Shown one piece after another: positions 1 to 8,503 of a stretch of DNA of 64,000 bases. The DNA comes from Psychrobacter namhaensis. Its GTDB lineage: Bacteria; Pseudomonadota; Gammaproteobacteria; Pseudomonadales; Moraxellaceae. The stretch spans positions 1-64,000 of the forward strand of contig NZ_JABASS010000006.1 in assembly GCF_016107545.1 (NCBI RefSeq), read 5' to 3'. Every line of letters begins with the position of its first letter. Position 1 is the first letter of the stretch. The notes below the pieces were generated by a model. That model was not told where the DNA came from and did not search any database. It saw nothing but the letters and a program-made list of their open reading frames with translations. The position numbers and the translations under genes are program-made.

Positions 1-20
1 CGTATTAGCAGGCATTTAAT

Positions 21-263
21 CTAAATGGCAGTTACACAGAATCTGGGATACGCTCCACCCTTGCGTTGTCTCATCTGCTCGATACGTTGTTTACGTCCTA
101 CGATAAGCCGTAATACCTCGCGTTGCTGCTCTGTACTCATACTCAGCCACTGTTGGCGCTCAGTTCGACTGCGCAAGCAACCAAAGCAATAGCCTTTTTT
201 GTTGCTTTGACAGACACCGATACAAGGGTTGTCAATGTCGAACAGCTCAAACTGTTGATTCAT
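21..263 (-). CDS. DUF1289 family small Cys-rich protein
   Basis: An 80-residue protein with the DUF1289 signature: PCIGVC near the N-terminus, then GYCFGC and an RTxxE-type segment ending in a conserved Trp. The four cysteines (C14, C18, C26, C29) look like a metal or Fe-S site, but the biochemical role of the family is unknown. The ORF stays open 18 codons further upstream to 317. I chose the ATG at 263 because a GGAG sits about six bases ahead of it and the conserved region starts soon after. The C-terminus is basic and Gln-rich. Family call fairly sure; function unknown. Confidence 0.8.
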   Translation of the reverse strand: MNQQFELFDIDNPCIGVCQSNKKGYCFGCLRSRTERQQWLSMSTEQQREVLRLIVGRKQRIEQMRQRKGGAYPRFCVTAI

Positions 264-449
264 GGCAGCTCCATCGCTATTGCTATCATTCCTTTGATTG
301 GCGCAAACTATTGTCATAGCCCATTATGTCGCAAATACTGAATAATAGTGTGCCGTTTTATTGTTACTATGTTTACTGGGTGGGTGCTATGCTGAGCTTT
401 ACTAGCCGATATAAGATAATCATAACAAAACTAATAAGTGAGATGAGAC

Positions 450-1112
450 ATGAACATAATTTATATTCATGGATTGGACAGCGATGCCAATTCTACTAAA
501 GGGAGGCTGTTAGAAAAATACTGTCAGCAGTACCATCCTGATATCAATGTATTACGCCCTGATCTGAATCAATCGCCTGACCACGTTTTTAATCACATAC
601 TGTCCTTAATAGAAAGTGCCAATAATAAAAGCGAGCGTATTAAAAGCGCGCAGTTTGGAGCGGCAAATACGGTATTAGTAGGTAGTTCATTAGGTGGGTA
701 TTTTTCTACGCTAGTCAGTAATCATACTGGCTGTCCGGTGCTTTTATTAAACCCCAGTACGCAGCCACACGTTACCCTACAACGATTTGCCCATGGATCC
801 CTATCATCCAGTGGTGATAAAGACATATTATCCGACGATCATATTCTCCATTCGACGGCAGGAGGCTGGGATATTACCAACGCTGACCTACAGTGGTTTG
901 CAGACCATGAAATTTCTCAAGTAAATTATCCAAATAAAGTCGCTGCCCTGATTAAAGCAGGCGATGAGCTATTAAATGCTGAACTGTCTAAAAGCTTTTA
1001 CCAAATCCAAGGAGCAGCAGTGACGGTGCAAGCAGGGGGCGATCATCGATTTAGTGACTTTCATGAGCAATTACCGATGGTCATTAAACTATTACAGCAA
1101 TTAGCCGATTAA
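450..1112 (+). CDS. yqiA: YqiA/YcfP-like alpha/beta-hydrolase fold esterase
   Basis: A 220-residue protein that opens with the strand-loop MNIIYIHGLDS (oxyanion-hole HG) typical of the YqiA/UPF0227 esterases. The nucleophile elbow is GSSLGG, with Ser80 as the likely nucleophile, and a GGDHRF near the C-terminus supplies the catalytic His. It is probably a cytosolic carboxylesterase or thioesterase of unknown natural substrate. yqiA lies just upstream of parE in E. coli as well, which supports the assignment. The start ATG follows GTGAGATGAG. The gap to parE is 133 bp and holds a separate candidate promoter. Confidence 0.85.
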   Translation: MNIIYIHGLDSDANSTKGRLLEKYCQQYHPDINVLRPDLNQSPDHVFNHILSLIESANNKSERIKSAQFGAANTVLVGSSLGGYFSTLVSNHTGCPVLLLNPSTQPHVTLQRFAHGSLSSSGDKDILSDDHILHSTAGGWDITNADLQWFADHEISQVNYPNKVAALIKAGDELLNAELSKSFYQIQGAAVTVQAGGDHRFSDFHEQLPMVIKLLQQLAD

Positions 1113-1195
1113 TCCAAGCTTGAGTAAACCGTTAAATAGACGACATTATATGACGTGAGCGACTGACTATTAACGTTAATGTCGCTGTTTTTCGT

Positions 1196-1201
1196 TATAA
1201 T
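1196..1201 (+). promoter_or_regulatory. candidate -10 element for parE
   Basis: A perfect TATAAT lies 45 bp upstream of the parE GTG start. No good -35 hexamer is found at 16-18 bp spacing, so this is only a candidate promoter. Confidence 0.35.
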
Positions 1202-1245
1202 GGTTCAATAGAATTAAACGCACGTGAACAATTAAGGATGCATTT

Positions 1246-3132
1246 GTGAGTCAATATAATGCGCAATCATTAGAAGTTTTAGAAGGACTTGAGCCAGTTC
1301 GTCGTCGCCCCGGTATGTACACTGACACCACACGGCCCAATCATTTGGCGCAAGAGGTCATTGATAACTCGGTGGATGAAGCATTGGCGGGCTATGCAAA
1401 AACCATCAAGGTTCAGCTGCATAGTGACGGGTCGTTGTCAGTTGAAGATGATGGCCGCGGTATGCCGACCGATATTCACCCTGAATTTGGTCAATCAGGT
1501 ATTGAGCTGATTTTAACCCGCTTGCATGCGGGTGGGAAGTTTTCAACCTCTAACTATGAGGTGTCAGGTGGCTTGCATGGCGTGGGTATCTCTGTCGTCA
1601 ATGCGCTATCCACACGTGTTGAAGTAACAGTATGGCGCGATAGTACGCAGTTTGAGATGGCGTTCGAAAATGGCGCACCTGTGACACCTCTTACTGAAAC
1701 CATTAGCTCAAATAAGCGTAAACGTGGTACTAGAGTGCATTTTTGGGCAGATGGCAGCTTCTTTGATACGCCTAAGTTTAATGTCAAACAACTCAAGCAC
1801 AATTTAAAGGCCAAAGCGGTTTTGGCCGCGGGTCTCACGATTGAGTTCACTGATGATATTAATGATGAAAAGGTAGTTTGGCAGTTTACGGATGGGGTGG
1901 TTGAGTATTTAAACGAGCAACTTGATGGTCTTGAAACCTTGCCCGAAGCCCCATTTTATTATAATCATGAAGCAAAAAATGGCGCGCGTGCGGGTATTAC
2001 CTTTGCACTATCTTGGTTGCCAGATGGTGGTACACCCATTCAAGAGAGCTATGTGAACTTGATTCCGACCGCTCAAGGTGGGACGCATGTTAATGGCTTG
2101 CGCACAGGTATTTTAGAAGCACTGCGTGAATTTTGTGACATCCATAACTTATTGCCTCGTAGTGTGAAGCTGACGGCAGAAGATGTCTGGGATGGGGTCA
2201 ACTATATCTTGTCGCTTAAGTTTTCTGAGCCACAGTTTTCTGGACAAACCAAAGAGCGTTTGTCGAGTCGTGAAGCAGCCGGCGCGGTACAGACGTTGGC
2301 AAAAGATGCTTTTAGCTTGTGGCTTAATCAGCATGCTGATATGGGTGCTCAAATTGCCGAGCTGGCGATTAATAAAGCGGGCCGTCGTCTTAAATCGGCC
2401 AAAAAAGTCGCGCGTAAAAAAATCACGCAGGGTCCTGCCTTACCGGGCAAATTAGCAGATTGTCGCGGGGATCTACGCGATGGTGCTGAGCTGTTTTTGG
2501 TGGAGGGAGATTCTGCGGGCGGCTCAGCCAAACAAGCCCGTGACCGCCATTATCAAGCAATACTACCGTTGCGTGGGAAGATTCTTAATACGTGGGAGGT
2601 GTCATCAGACACGGTACTCTCAAGCCAAGAGATTCATGACATCGCGATTGCGATCGGTGTCGATCCAGCCTCTGATGACTTGTCCGAGCTGCGCTATGAC
2701 AAAGTATGTATCTTGGCGGATGCCGACTCTGATGGCTTGCATATTGCCACACTGATTTGTGCGTTATTCGTCAAGCACTTCCCAGCACTGGTCGATGCTG
2801 GTCACTTATTTGTCGCCATGCCTCCATTATATCGAGTGGACGTGGGTAAAGAGGTGCATTATGCGTTAGATGAGCCTGAGCTGGAACATATTTTAGAAAA
2901 TGTCCCTGGGAATAAAAAAGCTCAAATTACCCGCTTCAAAGGGCTTGGGGAGATGAGTGCAGAGCAGCTACGTGAAACCACGATGAATCGTGATACTCGG
3001 CGCTTAGTGCAGCTAGATATGGACGACATGGTGCTGACCAATAGTATTATGGACATGCTGTTGGCAAAAAAACGCGCGACTGATCGTAAGTCATGGCTTG
3101 AGAATAAAGGTAATTTGGCCAATATCCCTTAG
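1246..3132 (+). CDS. parE: DNA topoisomerase IV subunit B (ParE)
   Basis: ATPase subunit of topoisomerase IV, which decatenates daughter chromosomes together with ParC (not in the window). At 628 residues it matches the usual ParE length. The N-terminal GHKL ATPase shows DNSVDEALAG, DDGRGMPTD and SGGLHGVGISVVNALS. A transducer domain follows, then the TOPRIM domain with Glu420 in LVEGDSAGGSA and the acidic triad D492/D494/D496 in DADSDG. It ends in the conserved RFKGLGEMS region. The length, without the roughly 170-residue GyrB insertion, favours ParE over GyrB, as does the yqiA neighbour. The start is GTG, with AAGGA seven bases upstream. Confidence 0.96.
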   Translation: MSQYNAQSLEVLEGLEPVRRRPGMYTDTTRPNHLAQEVIDNSVDEALAGYAKTIKVQLHSDGSLSVEDDGRGMPTDIHPEFGQSGIELILTRLHAGGKFSTSNYEVSGGLHGVGISVVNALSTRVEVTVWRDSTQFEMAFENGAPVTPLTETISSNKRKRGTRVHFWADGSFFDTPKFNVKQLKHNLKAKAVLAAGLTIEFTDDINDEKVVWQFTDGVVEYLNEQLDGLETLPEAPFYYNHEAKNGARAGITFALSWLPDGGTPIQESYVNLIPTAQGGTHVNGLRTGILEALREFCDIHNLLPRSVKLTAEDVWDGVNYILSLKFSEPQFSGQTKERLSSREAAGAVQTLAKDAFSLWLNQHADMGAQIAELAINKAGRRLKSAKKVARKKITQGPALPGKLADCRGDLRDGAELFLVEGDSAGGSAKQARDRHYQAILPLRGKILNTWEVSSDTVLSSQEIHDIAIAIGVDPASDDLSELRYDKVCILADADSDGLHIATLICALFVKHFPALVDAGHLFVAMPPLYRVDVGKEVHYALDEPELEHILENVPGNKKAQITRFKGLGEMSAEQLRETTMNRDTRRLVQLDMDDMVLTNSIMDMLLAKKRATDRKSWLENKGNLANIP

Positions 3133-3281
3133 AAAGCTTTATTAGTCTTTTCGCTGTTAGATTTCCATTTATAGCAGTTGATAAATGCGTAAGCTGGCAA
3201 GTAATAAAAGCTGATAAAATTCAACGTGGTAACAGACGCTTAATGCTATTATGTAGGCATCTTTTATTATACGGTGCCGTC

Positions 3282-3977
3282 ATGACATCAAGTTTTTTTA
3301 AGGGTTCTAAAACGGTTGTTTCGCAGCCTAAACGCTCTAAAATACTGCCGAAGCTCAGCAAAAAACAGCTGGGTAACTTAGTCCCAAAACGAGGGGGTAA
3401 ATTTACGCCAGTTATTGCATCAATGCTGCTAAAAATGGCGGGCTGGCGCAATGTGGGTGAGATTCCCAACATTCCGCAGGCCGTGGTACTGGCGCTGCCC
3501 CACACGTCTAACGTCGATGGGATTTACGCGATTCCAAGCTTGTTTGCCTTAGATGTAAACATCAGCATCATGGCTAAGCATACGCTATTTAAAGTGCCGG
3601 TGTTTGCGCAGCTGTTAAAATGGATAGGGGTCATTCCTATTGATCGGGGTAATAAAGGTTCAGTGCTGCAAGCCAGTATTGATAAGTTCAAAACTGGCGA
3701 ACCTCTGTTTTTAGGGTTGGCGCCAGAGGGTACTCGTCAATACACTGAAACTTGGAAGACAGGTTTTTATTATTTAGCGTTAGGCGCTGGTGTCCCAATT
3801 CTACCCGTGGCCATGGACTATAAGACCAAAGAGGTGCGTTTTATGTCGCCGGTCTATCCTAGTGGCGACATCGACGCTGATTTGCCAAAAATCTATGCTC
3901 AGTATAAGGGGGTAGTACCAAGACATCCTGAGCGCTTATCGCAGCCATTACAGGATATCAATAACGTAGCTGAATAA
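3282..3977 (+). CDS. 1-acyl-sn-glycerol-3-phosphate acyltransferase family protein
   Basis: PlsC-type acyltransferase of about 231 residues. The catalytic HxxxxD box is PHTSNVDG, the glycerophosphate-binding motif is APEGTR, and the proline motif is VPILPVAMDY. It is a short, probably peripheral inner-membrane enzyme that acylates lysophosphatidic acid or a related acceptor. The frame is open from 3243, but the ATG at 3282 starts a more sensible basic N-terminus; neither start has a strong ribosome site. Chromosomes of this group often carry several PlsC paralogues, so I give no gene symbol. A strong bidirectional terminator follows. Confidence 0.8.
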   Translation: MTSSFFKGSKTVVSQPKRSKILPKLSKKQLGNLVPKRGGKFTPVIASMLLKMAGWRNVGEIPNIPQAVVLALPHTSNVDGIYAIPSLFALDVNISIMAKHTLFKVPVFAQLLKWIGVIPIDRGNKGSVLQASIDKFKTGEPLFLGLAPEGTRQYTETWKTGFYYLALGAGVPILPVAMDYKTKEVRFMSPVYPSGDIDADLPKIYAQYKGVVPRHPERLSQPLQDINNVAE

Positions 3978-4053
3978 GGGTTGTGGCAGAGTGACTGATA
4001 CTTATGTGGCTAAACGTTTATCACTGATCTTTAATAACTGAGCTTTAATAAAC

Positions 4054-4089
4054 AAAAACCCCCTGATAGCCCATATCAGGGGGTTTTTT
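4054..4089. terminator. bidirectional intrinsic terminator
   Basis: A 10-bp perfect stem (CCCCCTGATA / TATCAGGGGG) with a 5-nt loop, A5 on the left and T6 on the right. It separates the convergent acyltransferase (+) and short-chain dehydrogenase (-). Confidence 0.9.
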
Positions 4090-4140
4090 ACTGTCAGGTT
4101 ATGTGATTTGAGTATCTATCCATTCAACCCATCAGAGATG

Positions 4141-4926
4141 CTAAAAATTTGGCTGGCCATTAGAAGCACTGACACCGCCATCAACAGGCAAGTTAACTCC
4201 TGTAATCATAGCCGCATCATCACTCGCTAAAAAAGTAATCGCGGCGGCAATATCTTCGGGCGTTGCCAGACGACCAAGGGCAGAGCGGGCAAAGAACTTA
4301 TCCTGTTTTGCCTCATTATCTTGAATGGCAGTCGTCATATCTGTTTTAGTCACGCTTGGGTTGACGGCATTGACACGAACGCCGTCAGGTCCATGGTCTA
4401 AGGCGAGAGTACGCGTTAAATTGGTCACTCCAGCTTTGGCAGCATTGTAAGCGGCCATGTTCCAATCTCCGCCCACCCCTGATAGTGATGAGACATTAAC
4501 AATATTGCCTTTAGTTGCTATTAGATGCGGCATGACTGCTTGTGAGACATAAAAAGTCCCATTTAAATTGACATCAATGGCTGACTTCCAGTCCTCAGCA
4601 GATAGGTCTGTTATTTTTCCTTGCGTGGCTTTGCCCGCATTGTTGACCAAAATATCGATCTTTTCAAACTTGTCTATCACAGCTTGGACCATCTCTTGTA
4701 CTTGGCTTTGTACGCTAATGTCACACGTTACGGTCAGATAGTTGTCAGTGTGAATCCAAGTATGATCTTCCGGAAACTCTTGAGCGGTGGCTTGTAACGT
4801 TTCAGGCGTGCGGCCTACTAAAACAACGCTGGCGCCTTCTTGAGCGAAGCGAATGGCAGTTGCCCGGCCAATACCTGAGCCTGCACCTGTGACGATAACC
4901 GTTTTTTCTTTAAAGCGCTTCATCAT
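4141..4926 (-). CDS. SDR family NAD(P)-dependent oxidoreductase
   Basis: Classical short-chain dehydrogenase/reductase of 261 residues. The Rossmann motif TGAGSGIG lies near the N-terminus, NNAG follows, the catalytic Ser is in NVSSLSG, the YNAAK motif carries Tyr and Lys, and the C-terminal LPVDGG segment is typical of 3-oxoacyl-ACP reductase or glucose-dehydrogenase-like members. Substrate cannot be told from sequence. The frame is open to a TTG at 4932, but AAGGA lies six bases before the ATG at 4926, so that start is preferred. It is a single-gene unit ending at the shared terminator. Confidence 0.9.
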   Translation of the reverse strand: MMKRFKEKTVIVTGAGSGIGRATAIRFAQEGASVVLVGRTPETLQATAQEFPEDHTWIHTDNYLTVTCDISVQSQVQEMVQAVIDKFEKIDILVNNAGKATQGKITDLSAEDWKSAIDVNLNGTFYVSQAVMPHLIATKGNIVNVSSLSGVGGDWNMAAYNAAKAGVTNLTRTLALDHGPDGVRVNAVNPSVTKTDMTTAIQDNEAKQDKFFARSALGRLATPEDIAAAITFLASDDAAMITGVNLPVDGGVSASNGQPNF

Positions 4927-5148
4927 ATTCAATCCTTGTTATTATATGAGGGTCATTAAATAGTCTTAATACACGTACCTGTGACGGACAGCTTACAAAG
5001 AGTACGTGAGCGCAGTCTATAACTGTAAGACCTACGCACAAGCTATATTGCTTTGATATCATCATAACAATTCATTGCTATGAAAGCGACTGTGTCTGAT
5101 AGCGCTTATGTAGCTTAAATTTTCGTGGCCGAGCTTTGGAAGGATAAA

Positions 5149-5331
5149 GTGATAAATCAGCTTACTAAGCACATACAGCGACTTAAACAGCAAACTGCAC
5201 AACAATCAGATAAGCAAGTAGCGTCGCAAACTACGAGAACAGGTCAGACGCTTGTAAAAAGCAAACAATCCAGTAAATTGTCTCAAGTGCGGCTACACTT
5301 ATCTATTCCTGCTCGTAAAGACGAATCCTAG
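5149..5331 (+). CDS. small basic hypothetical protein
   Basis: An ORF of about 60 residues rich in Lys, Gln, Ser and Thr. Its N-terminal stretch is amphipathic (INQLTKHIQRLKQQ), could form a short helix, and is followed by a basic, probably disordered tail. I recognise no family. The frame is open from a GTG at 5125, but the GTG at 5149 has a strong GGAAGGA four bases upstream. That site and the terminator just downstream are the main support for it being real. Confidence 0.4.
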   Translation: MINQLTKHIQRLKQQTAQQSDKQVASQTTRTGQTLVKSKQSSKLSQVRLHLSIPARKDES

Positions 5332-5403
5332 TTATAGTAAAGTGGTTTTTTTAGATACCACTCATCAGTAAAATGACTAAAGATTTAAGACCTCTATTTC
5401 CAT

Positions 5404-5432
5404 AAAAAAAGACAGCTTAAGCTGTCTTTTTT
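5404..5432. terminator. bidirectional intrinsic terminator
   Basis: Stem AAAAAAGACAGC / GCTGTCTTTTTT with a TTAA loop. It lies between the small + strand ORF and the convergent channel gene on the - strand and can serve both. Confidence 0.88.
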
Positions 5433-5460
5433 GTATTTCAGTCTAAAGAATAATGAATGG

Positions 5461-7182
5461 TTACTTATTATTGAAGTCGTCGTTAAGACCGTTTCCAGGC
5501 AGTAATTTGTCATTATTGATTGTGCTGTTGCCATTCACGGTATCATTGTGAATGTCATCAGTATTAACGTGAGGTGTGTCCACTACATCTGTACGCAAGT
5601 CAGTCGTTGACGTGCTTGTCGATGTTGATGTACTTGACGCTGACGGCGTGTTTTCACGAACTGAATCAGCAACTTTATCTGCAGTGTCTGATGTGGTCTT
5701 AGTATGACGCGTGGTTTTTACTTTAAGACCAGTGCGTTCTTCTTCTACCTTATCCTGCATCTTGCGTAGGAAGCGGGCGGCTGCTTCTTGACCGCCAAGA
5801 CCAAATGATAGTGCAAAGGCGACAGCGACAGCGCCTAGTGTCAGACCAAATGCTAGATTAACGATCGAATCAGCGATACCCATCGCTTTGAGACCCATCG
5901 CAAGTACCAAGCCCATGATCAATACACGTACGATATTGGCTAGAAACTGTGAGCCTTGCTCAGAACGCTCAACGACTCCAGCAATGATATTGGCAAGCCA
6001 AAAGCCAATAAATAGAATGATGGCACCTAAGATGATGTTGGCACCAAAAGCGATAAACATCGTGATGATGGCTGAGATAGCTTCAAACCCTAATAGATCA
6101 GCGGCGGCGATAGCAGCAAACAACATGGCAAAGAAGATAATTGCATAGGCAACGAGGTCAGAGATTTTCTGGTTACCCATGGTTTCTTGCAGGCCAACTT
6201 TGGCTGGCAGCTGATTAACCTCGGTATTTTCGATTAGACCTTTAACAATGTTAGCGACCATACGTACGACGTAGAAAGTGACTACTAGGATAGCCGCTGC
6301 CATAAAGATGTTTGGTAGCGCTTCCATGATTTTGTTTAGCATGTTCGTCGCCGGACGAGCAATGACTTCGATTTTCAGAGCATTTAGTGCCGCAATAATA
6401 GTTGGGATGATAATCACTAAAAATGCTAATGAACCCGCAATATTTGGTAGGCTGTTCTGTTCGCTCAAGCCTGCTTTTGACGCAAGTTCTTGTACATTAA
6501 AAGTAGAAACAAGGTTGGTCACTATGCCGCGTACGACTTTCGCAATGATATAACCGACAACGAAAACCACACCAGCAATGATAATGTTAGGAATAAAGCT
6601 AAAGATTTTATCCACCATATTTGTCAATGGAGCAAATAAACCATCAAGCTCTAACTGGCCAAGTACCATGGTCAAAACAACCAATAAGATAAACCAATAG
6701 ACCATATCAGCAATGGTGCTGCTCATTGGTTTTACGCCAGCTCGCGCACTCAAACGTTCATCCATTGACGTTTTGGCTAGGGCTGCATTGATCGCTGTGC
6801 GGGCAACTGTCGCCACCACCCAACCAATCACACCAATGGCGATAGCACCGATCAGGTTAGGAATAAACGCCAATACTTGGTTGACCATATTTGCAAATGG
6901 TGCCGAAATAGAGTTTAAATTCAATTGGCTAAGTGCCCCAGAGATCGCGATGATAAAAATAAACCAAAAAACAATCTTAGAGATAATCCCCTCAAGATCG
7001 TAGGTTTTACCTGTTGACGAGTTCATACGTTGGTTTAAGTTAACTTTGGCCAACACTCCGCGGACCAGAGCTGCGATCCCAAGGGCCACCAACCAACCGA
7101 TGATAAAAATTAAAATAGCGCCGATAATAGAACCAATAGGTCCACCCAAATAACCATTGAACGATGTATACGTTGGGTTCAT
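5461..7182 (-). CDS. mechanosensitive ion channel family protein with repeated TM-helix modules (CmpX-like)
   Basis: A 573-residue integral membrane protein. It contains about five copies of a conserved module (short amphipathic FxNMVxxxxxFIPN, then a glycine-rich TM helix ending in a basic patch) at roughly residues 8-55, 95-145, 185-235, 280-330 and 375-420. This is the conserved-TM-helix family related to small mechanosensitive channels such as CmpX. The module run ends in an MscS-like pore segment and LGGQEAAARFL. A hydrophilic tail from about residue 475 holds an (ST)n run and an Asn/Asp-rich end. Likely role: inner-membrane tension or osmotic response. The start is certain: AAGGAGGA lies five bases upstream. 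Confidence 0.82.
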   Translation of the reverse strand: MNPTYTSFNGYLGGPIGSIIGAILIFIIGWLVALGIAALVRGVLAKVNLNQRMNSSTGKTYDLEGIISKIVFWFIFIIAISGALSQLNLNSISAPFANMVNQVLAFIPNLIGAIAIGVIGWVVATVARTAINAALAKTSMDERLSARAGVKPMSSTIADMVYWFILLVVLTMVLGQLELDGLFAPLTNMVDKIFSFIPNIIIAGVVFVVGYIIAKVVRGIVTNLVSTFNVQELASKAGLSEQNSLPNIAGSLAFLVIIIPTIIAALNALKIEVIARPATNMLNKIMEALPNIFMAAAILVVTFYVVRMVANIVKGLIENTEVNQLPAKVGLQETMGNQKISDLVAYAIIFFAMLFAAIAAADLLGFEAISAIITMFIAFGANIILGAIILFIGFWLANIIAGVVERSEQGSQFLANIVRVLIMGLVLAMGLKAMGIADSIVNLAFGLTLGAVAVAFALSFGLGGQEAAARFLRKMQDKVEEERTGLKVKTTRHTKTTSDTADKVADSVRENTPSASSTSTSTSTSTTDLRTDVVDTPHVNTDDIHNDTVNGNSTINNDKLLPGNGLNDDFNNK

Positions 7183-7245
7183 CTTATCCTCCTTGAAGCA
7201 TCATATAAAAGCCGCTAAAAAATGAGCGTAACCAATATATAGATG

Positions 7246-7274
7246 ATTATAATAAATAGTATTTTTTTAATTAA
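7246..7274 (-). promoter_or_regulatory. candidate promoter of the channel gene
   Basis: Read on the minus strand: TTAATT, a 17-bp spacer, then a perfect TATAAT, ending 64 bp upstream of the channel ATG. The -35 box matches the consensus at only three positions. Confidence 0.45.
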
Positions 7275-7566
7275 GTTAGGCGGCGATATTACAATTTTTG
7301 AGGATATAGTCTTATCAAAAGTATGGCTTTACCTCATCTTGATAGCGTTAATACCAAACTCTAAATAACCATGATAAAAATTTACGCTCAGTTACTTATC
7401 ACCTTAACTTATTCAGCTTAGCTGATGTATTGCTGGTTTTAAAGATAGAAAGCTTAACGTGAGACTGTATTTGTGTGATAACTTGTTATTATGATGAGGT
7501 ATATTTACACAGACTGTACATTCGCCCGATAATTTCATCCCAAATATGGCTCCTAAAACTAAGATT

Positions 7567-7575
7567 TGTTATGAT
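7567..7575 (+). promoter_or_regulatory. candidate extended -10 promoter of the FKBP gene
   Basis: TGTTATGAT has the extended -10 form (TG, one base, TATGAT) and ends 48 bp before the FKBP start. No convincing -35 box is seen. Confidence 0.4.
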
Positions 7576-7623
7576 AGAAGCATGTGACATCTCGCCACTA
7601 TTCTTACAATTTGAGAGTACTTT

Positions 7624-8355
7624 ATGAAAAAAATCACTACTTTAAGCGTTAGTGCACTTGCGAGTGCTATGTTATTGATCACGGGTTGTAGCACCAATAA
7701 CGGCAACCAAGAGACAGCCGCTCAAAGCGTTTCTATCACCGAACAAAGCTCAGCAAATGAAAAAGTAGGTTATAGTTTGGGTTATATGATGGCTGAAGGG
7801 AATAAAGAAGCGGTCGGTGATCTAAACCTTGACACTTTTGAACAAGGCTTCCGTGATGGTTACGAAGGTAACGAATCCGCGTTGACGCAAGAGCAGATGC
7901 AAGAAGTATTGATGACGTATCAAAAAGAGCAAGAAGAGAAGTTTGTTAAAGATATGGAATCAAAAGCGGCAGAAAACAAAACCAAGGGCGCAGCCTTCTT
8001 AGCCGAAAACGCTAAGAAAGAGGGCGTAACAGAAACGGCTTCTGGTTTACAGTATAAAGTCATCGAAGCTGGTACGGGTCAATCACCAAAAGCCACTGAC
8101 GTGGTCGAAGTAAACTACGAAGGTAAATTGATTGATGGTACGGTATTTGATAGCTCTTATGAGCGTGGTGAGCCAATTGAGTTCCCATTAAATCAAGTCA
8201 TCGCTGGCTGGACGGAAGGGCTTCAGTTGATGAAAGAGGGCGGTAAATACGAGTTTTATATCCCATCAGACATCGCTTATGGCGAAGCGGGTAACGCAGG
8301 TATTGAGCCAAATAGCACGCTCATCTTTACGGTTGAGCTATTAGACGTAAAATAA
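7624..8355 (+). CDS. FKBP-type peptidyl-prolyl isomerase lipoprotein (Mip/FkpA-like)
   Basis: A 243-residue secreted peptidyl-prolyl cis-trans isomerase. The N-terminus is a lipoprotein signal with lipobox ITGC (Cys22). Residues of about 45-130 form the helical dimerisation domain of Mip/FkpA proteins (YSLGYMMAEGN at its start). The FKBP domain covers about 140-240, with VEVNYEGKLIDGTVFDSS, VIAGWTEGL and FYIPSDIAYGE. It should act as a periplasmic or outer-membrane-anchored folding helper. Length and domain order are normal. It is a single-gene unit closed by a strong terminator. Whether it corresponds to FkpA or Mip cannot be settled here. Confidence 0.92.
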   Translation: MKKITTLSVSALASAMLLITGCSTNNGNQETAAQSVSITEQSSANEKVGYSLGYMMAEGNKEAVGDLNLDTFEQGFRDGYEGNESALTQEQMQEVLMTYQKEQEEKFVKDMESKAAENKTKGAAFLAENAKKEGVTETASGLQYKVIEAGTGQSPKATDVVEVNYEGKLIDGTVFDSSYERGEPIEFPLNQVIAGWTEGLQLMKEGGKYEFYIPSDIAYGEAGNAGIEPNSTLIFTVELLDVK

Positions 8356-8385
8356 TGCATTATTAGCTAAGCATTGCTAGAGAAT

Positions 8386-8418
8386 AAAAAGCCTTCATAG
8401 CGACTATGAAGGCTTTTT
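8386..8418 (+). terminator. intrinsic terminator after the FKBP gene
   Basis: A 15-bp stem, AAAAAGCCTTCATAG / CTATGAAGGCTTTTT, with a CGA loop. The symmetry also lets it stop argA transcription from the right. Confidence 0.93.
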
Positions 8419-8503
8419 TATGGATGAACTGGTTGCATTTGAGTGTTGTCAGTCTGTTAAAAAAGTGTAGTAGCTCATAAATGCGTTGTCAGTTCGGCAT
8501 TAG

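Larger units (their letters stand above)
7183..7623. other. divergent intergenic region
   Basis: AT-rich, 441 bp, between the divergent channel gene and the FKBP gene. It carries a candidate promoter at each end, listed separately. I see no further gene or clear repeat in it. Confidence 0.6.
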
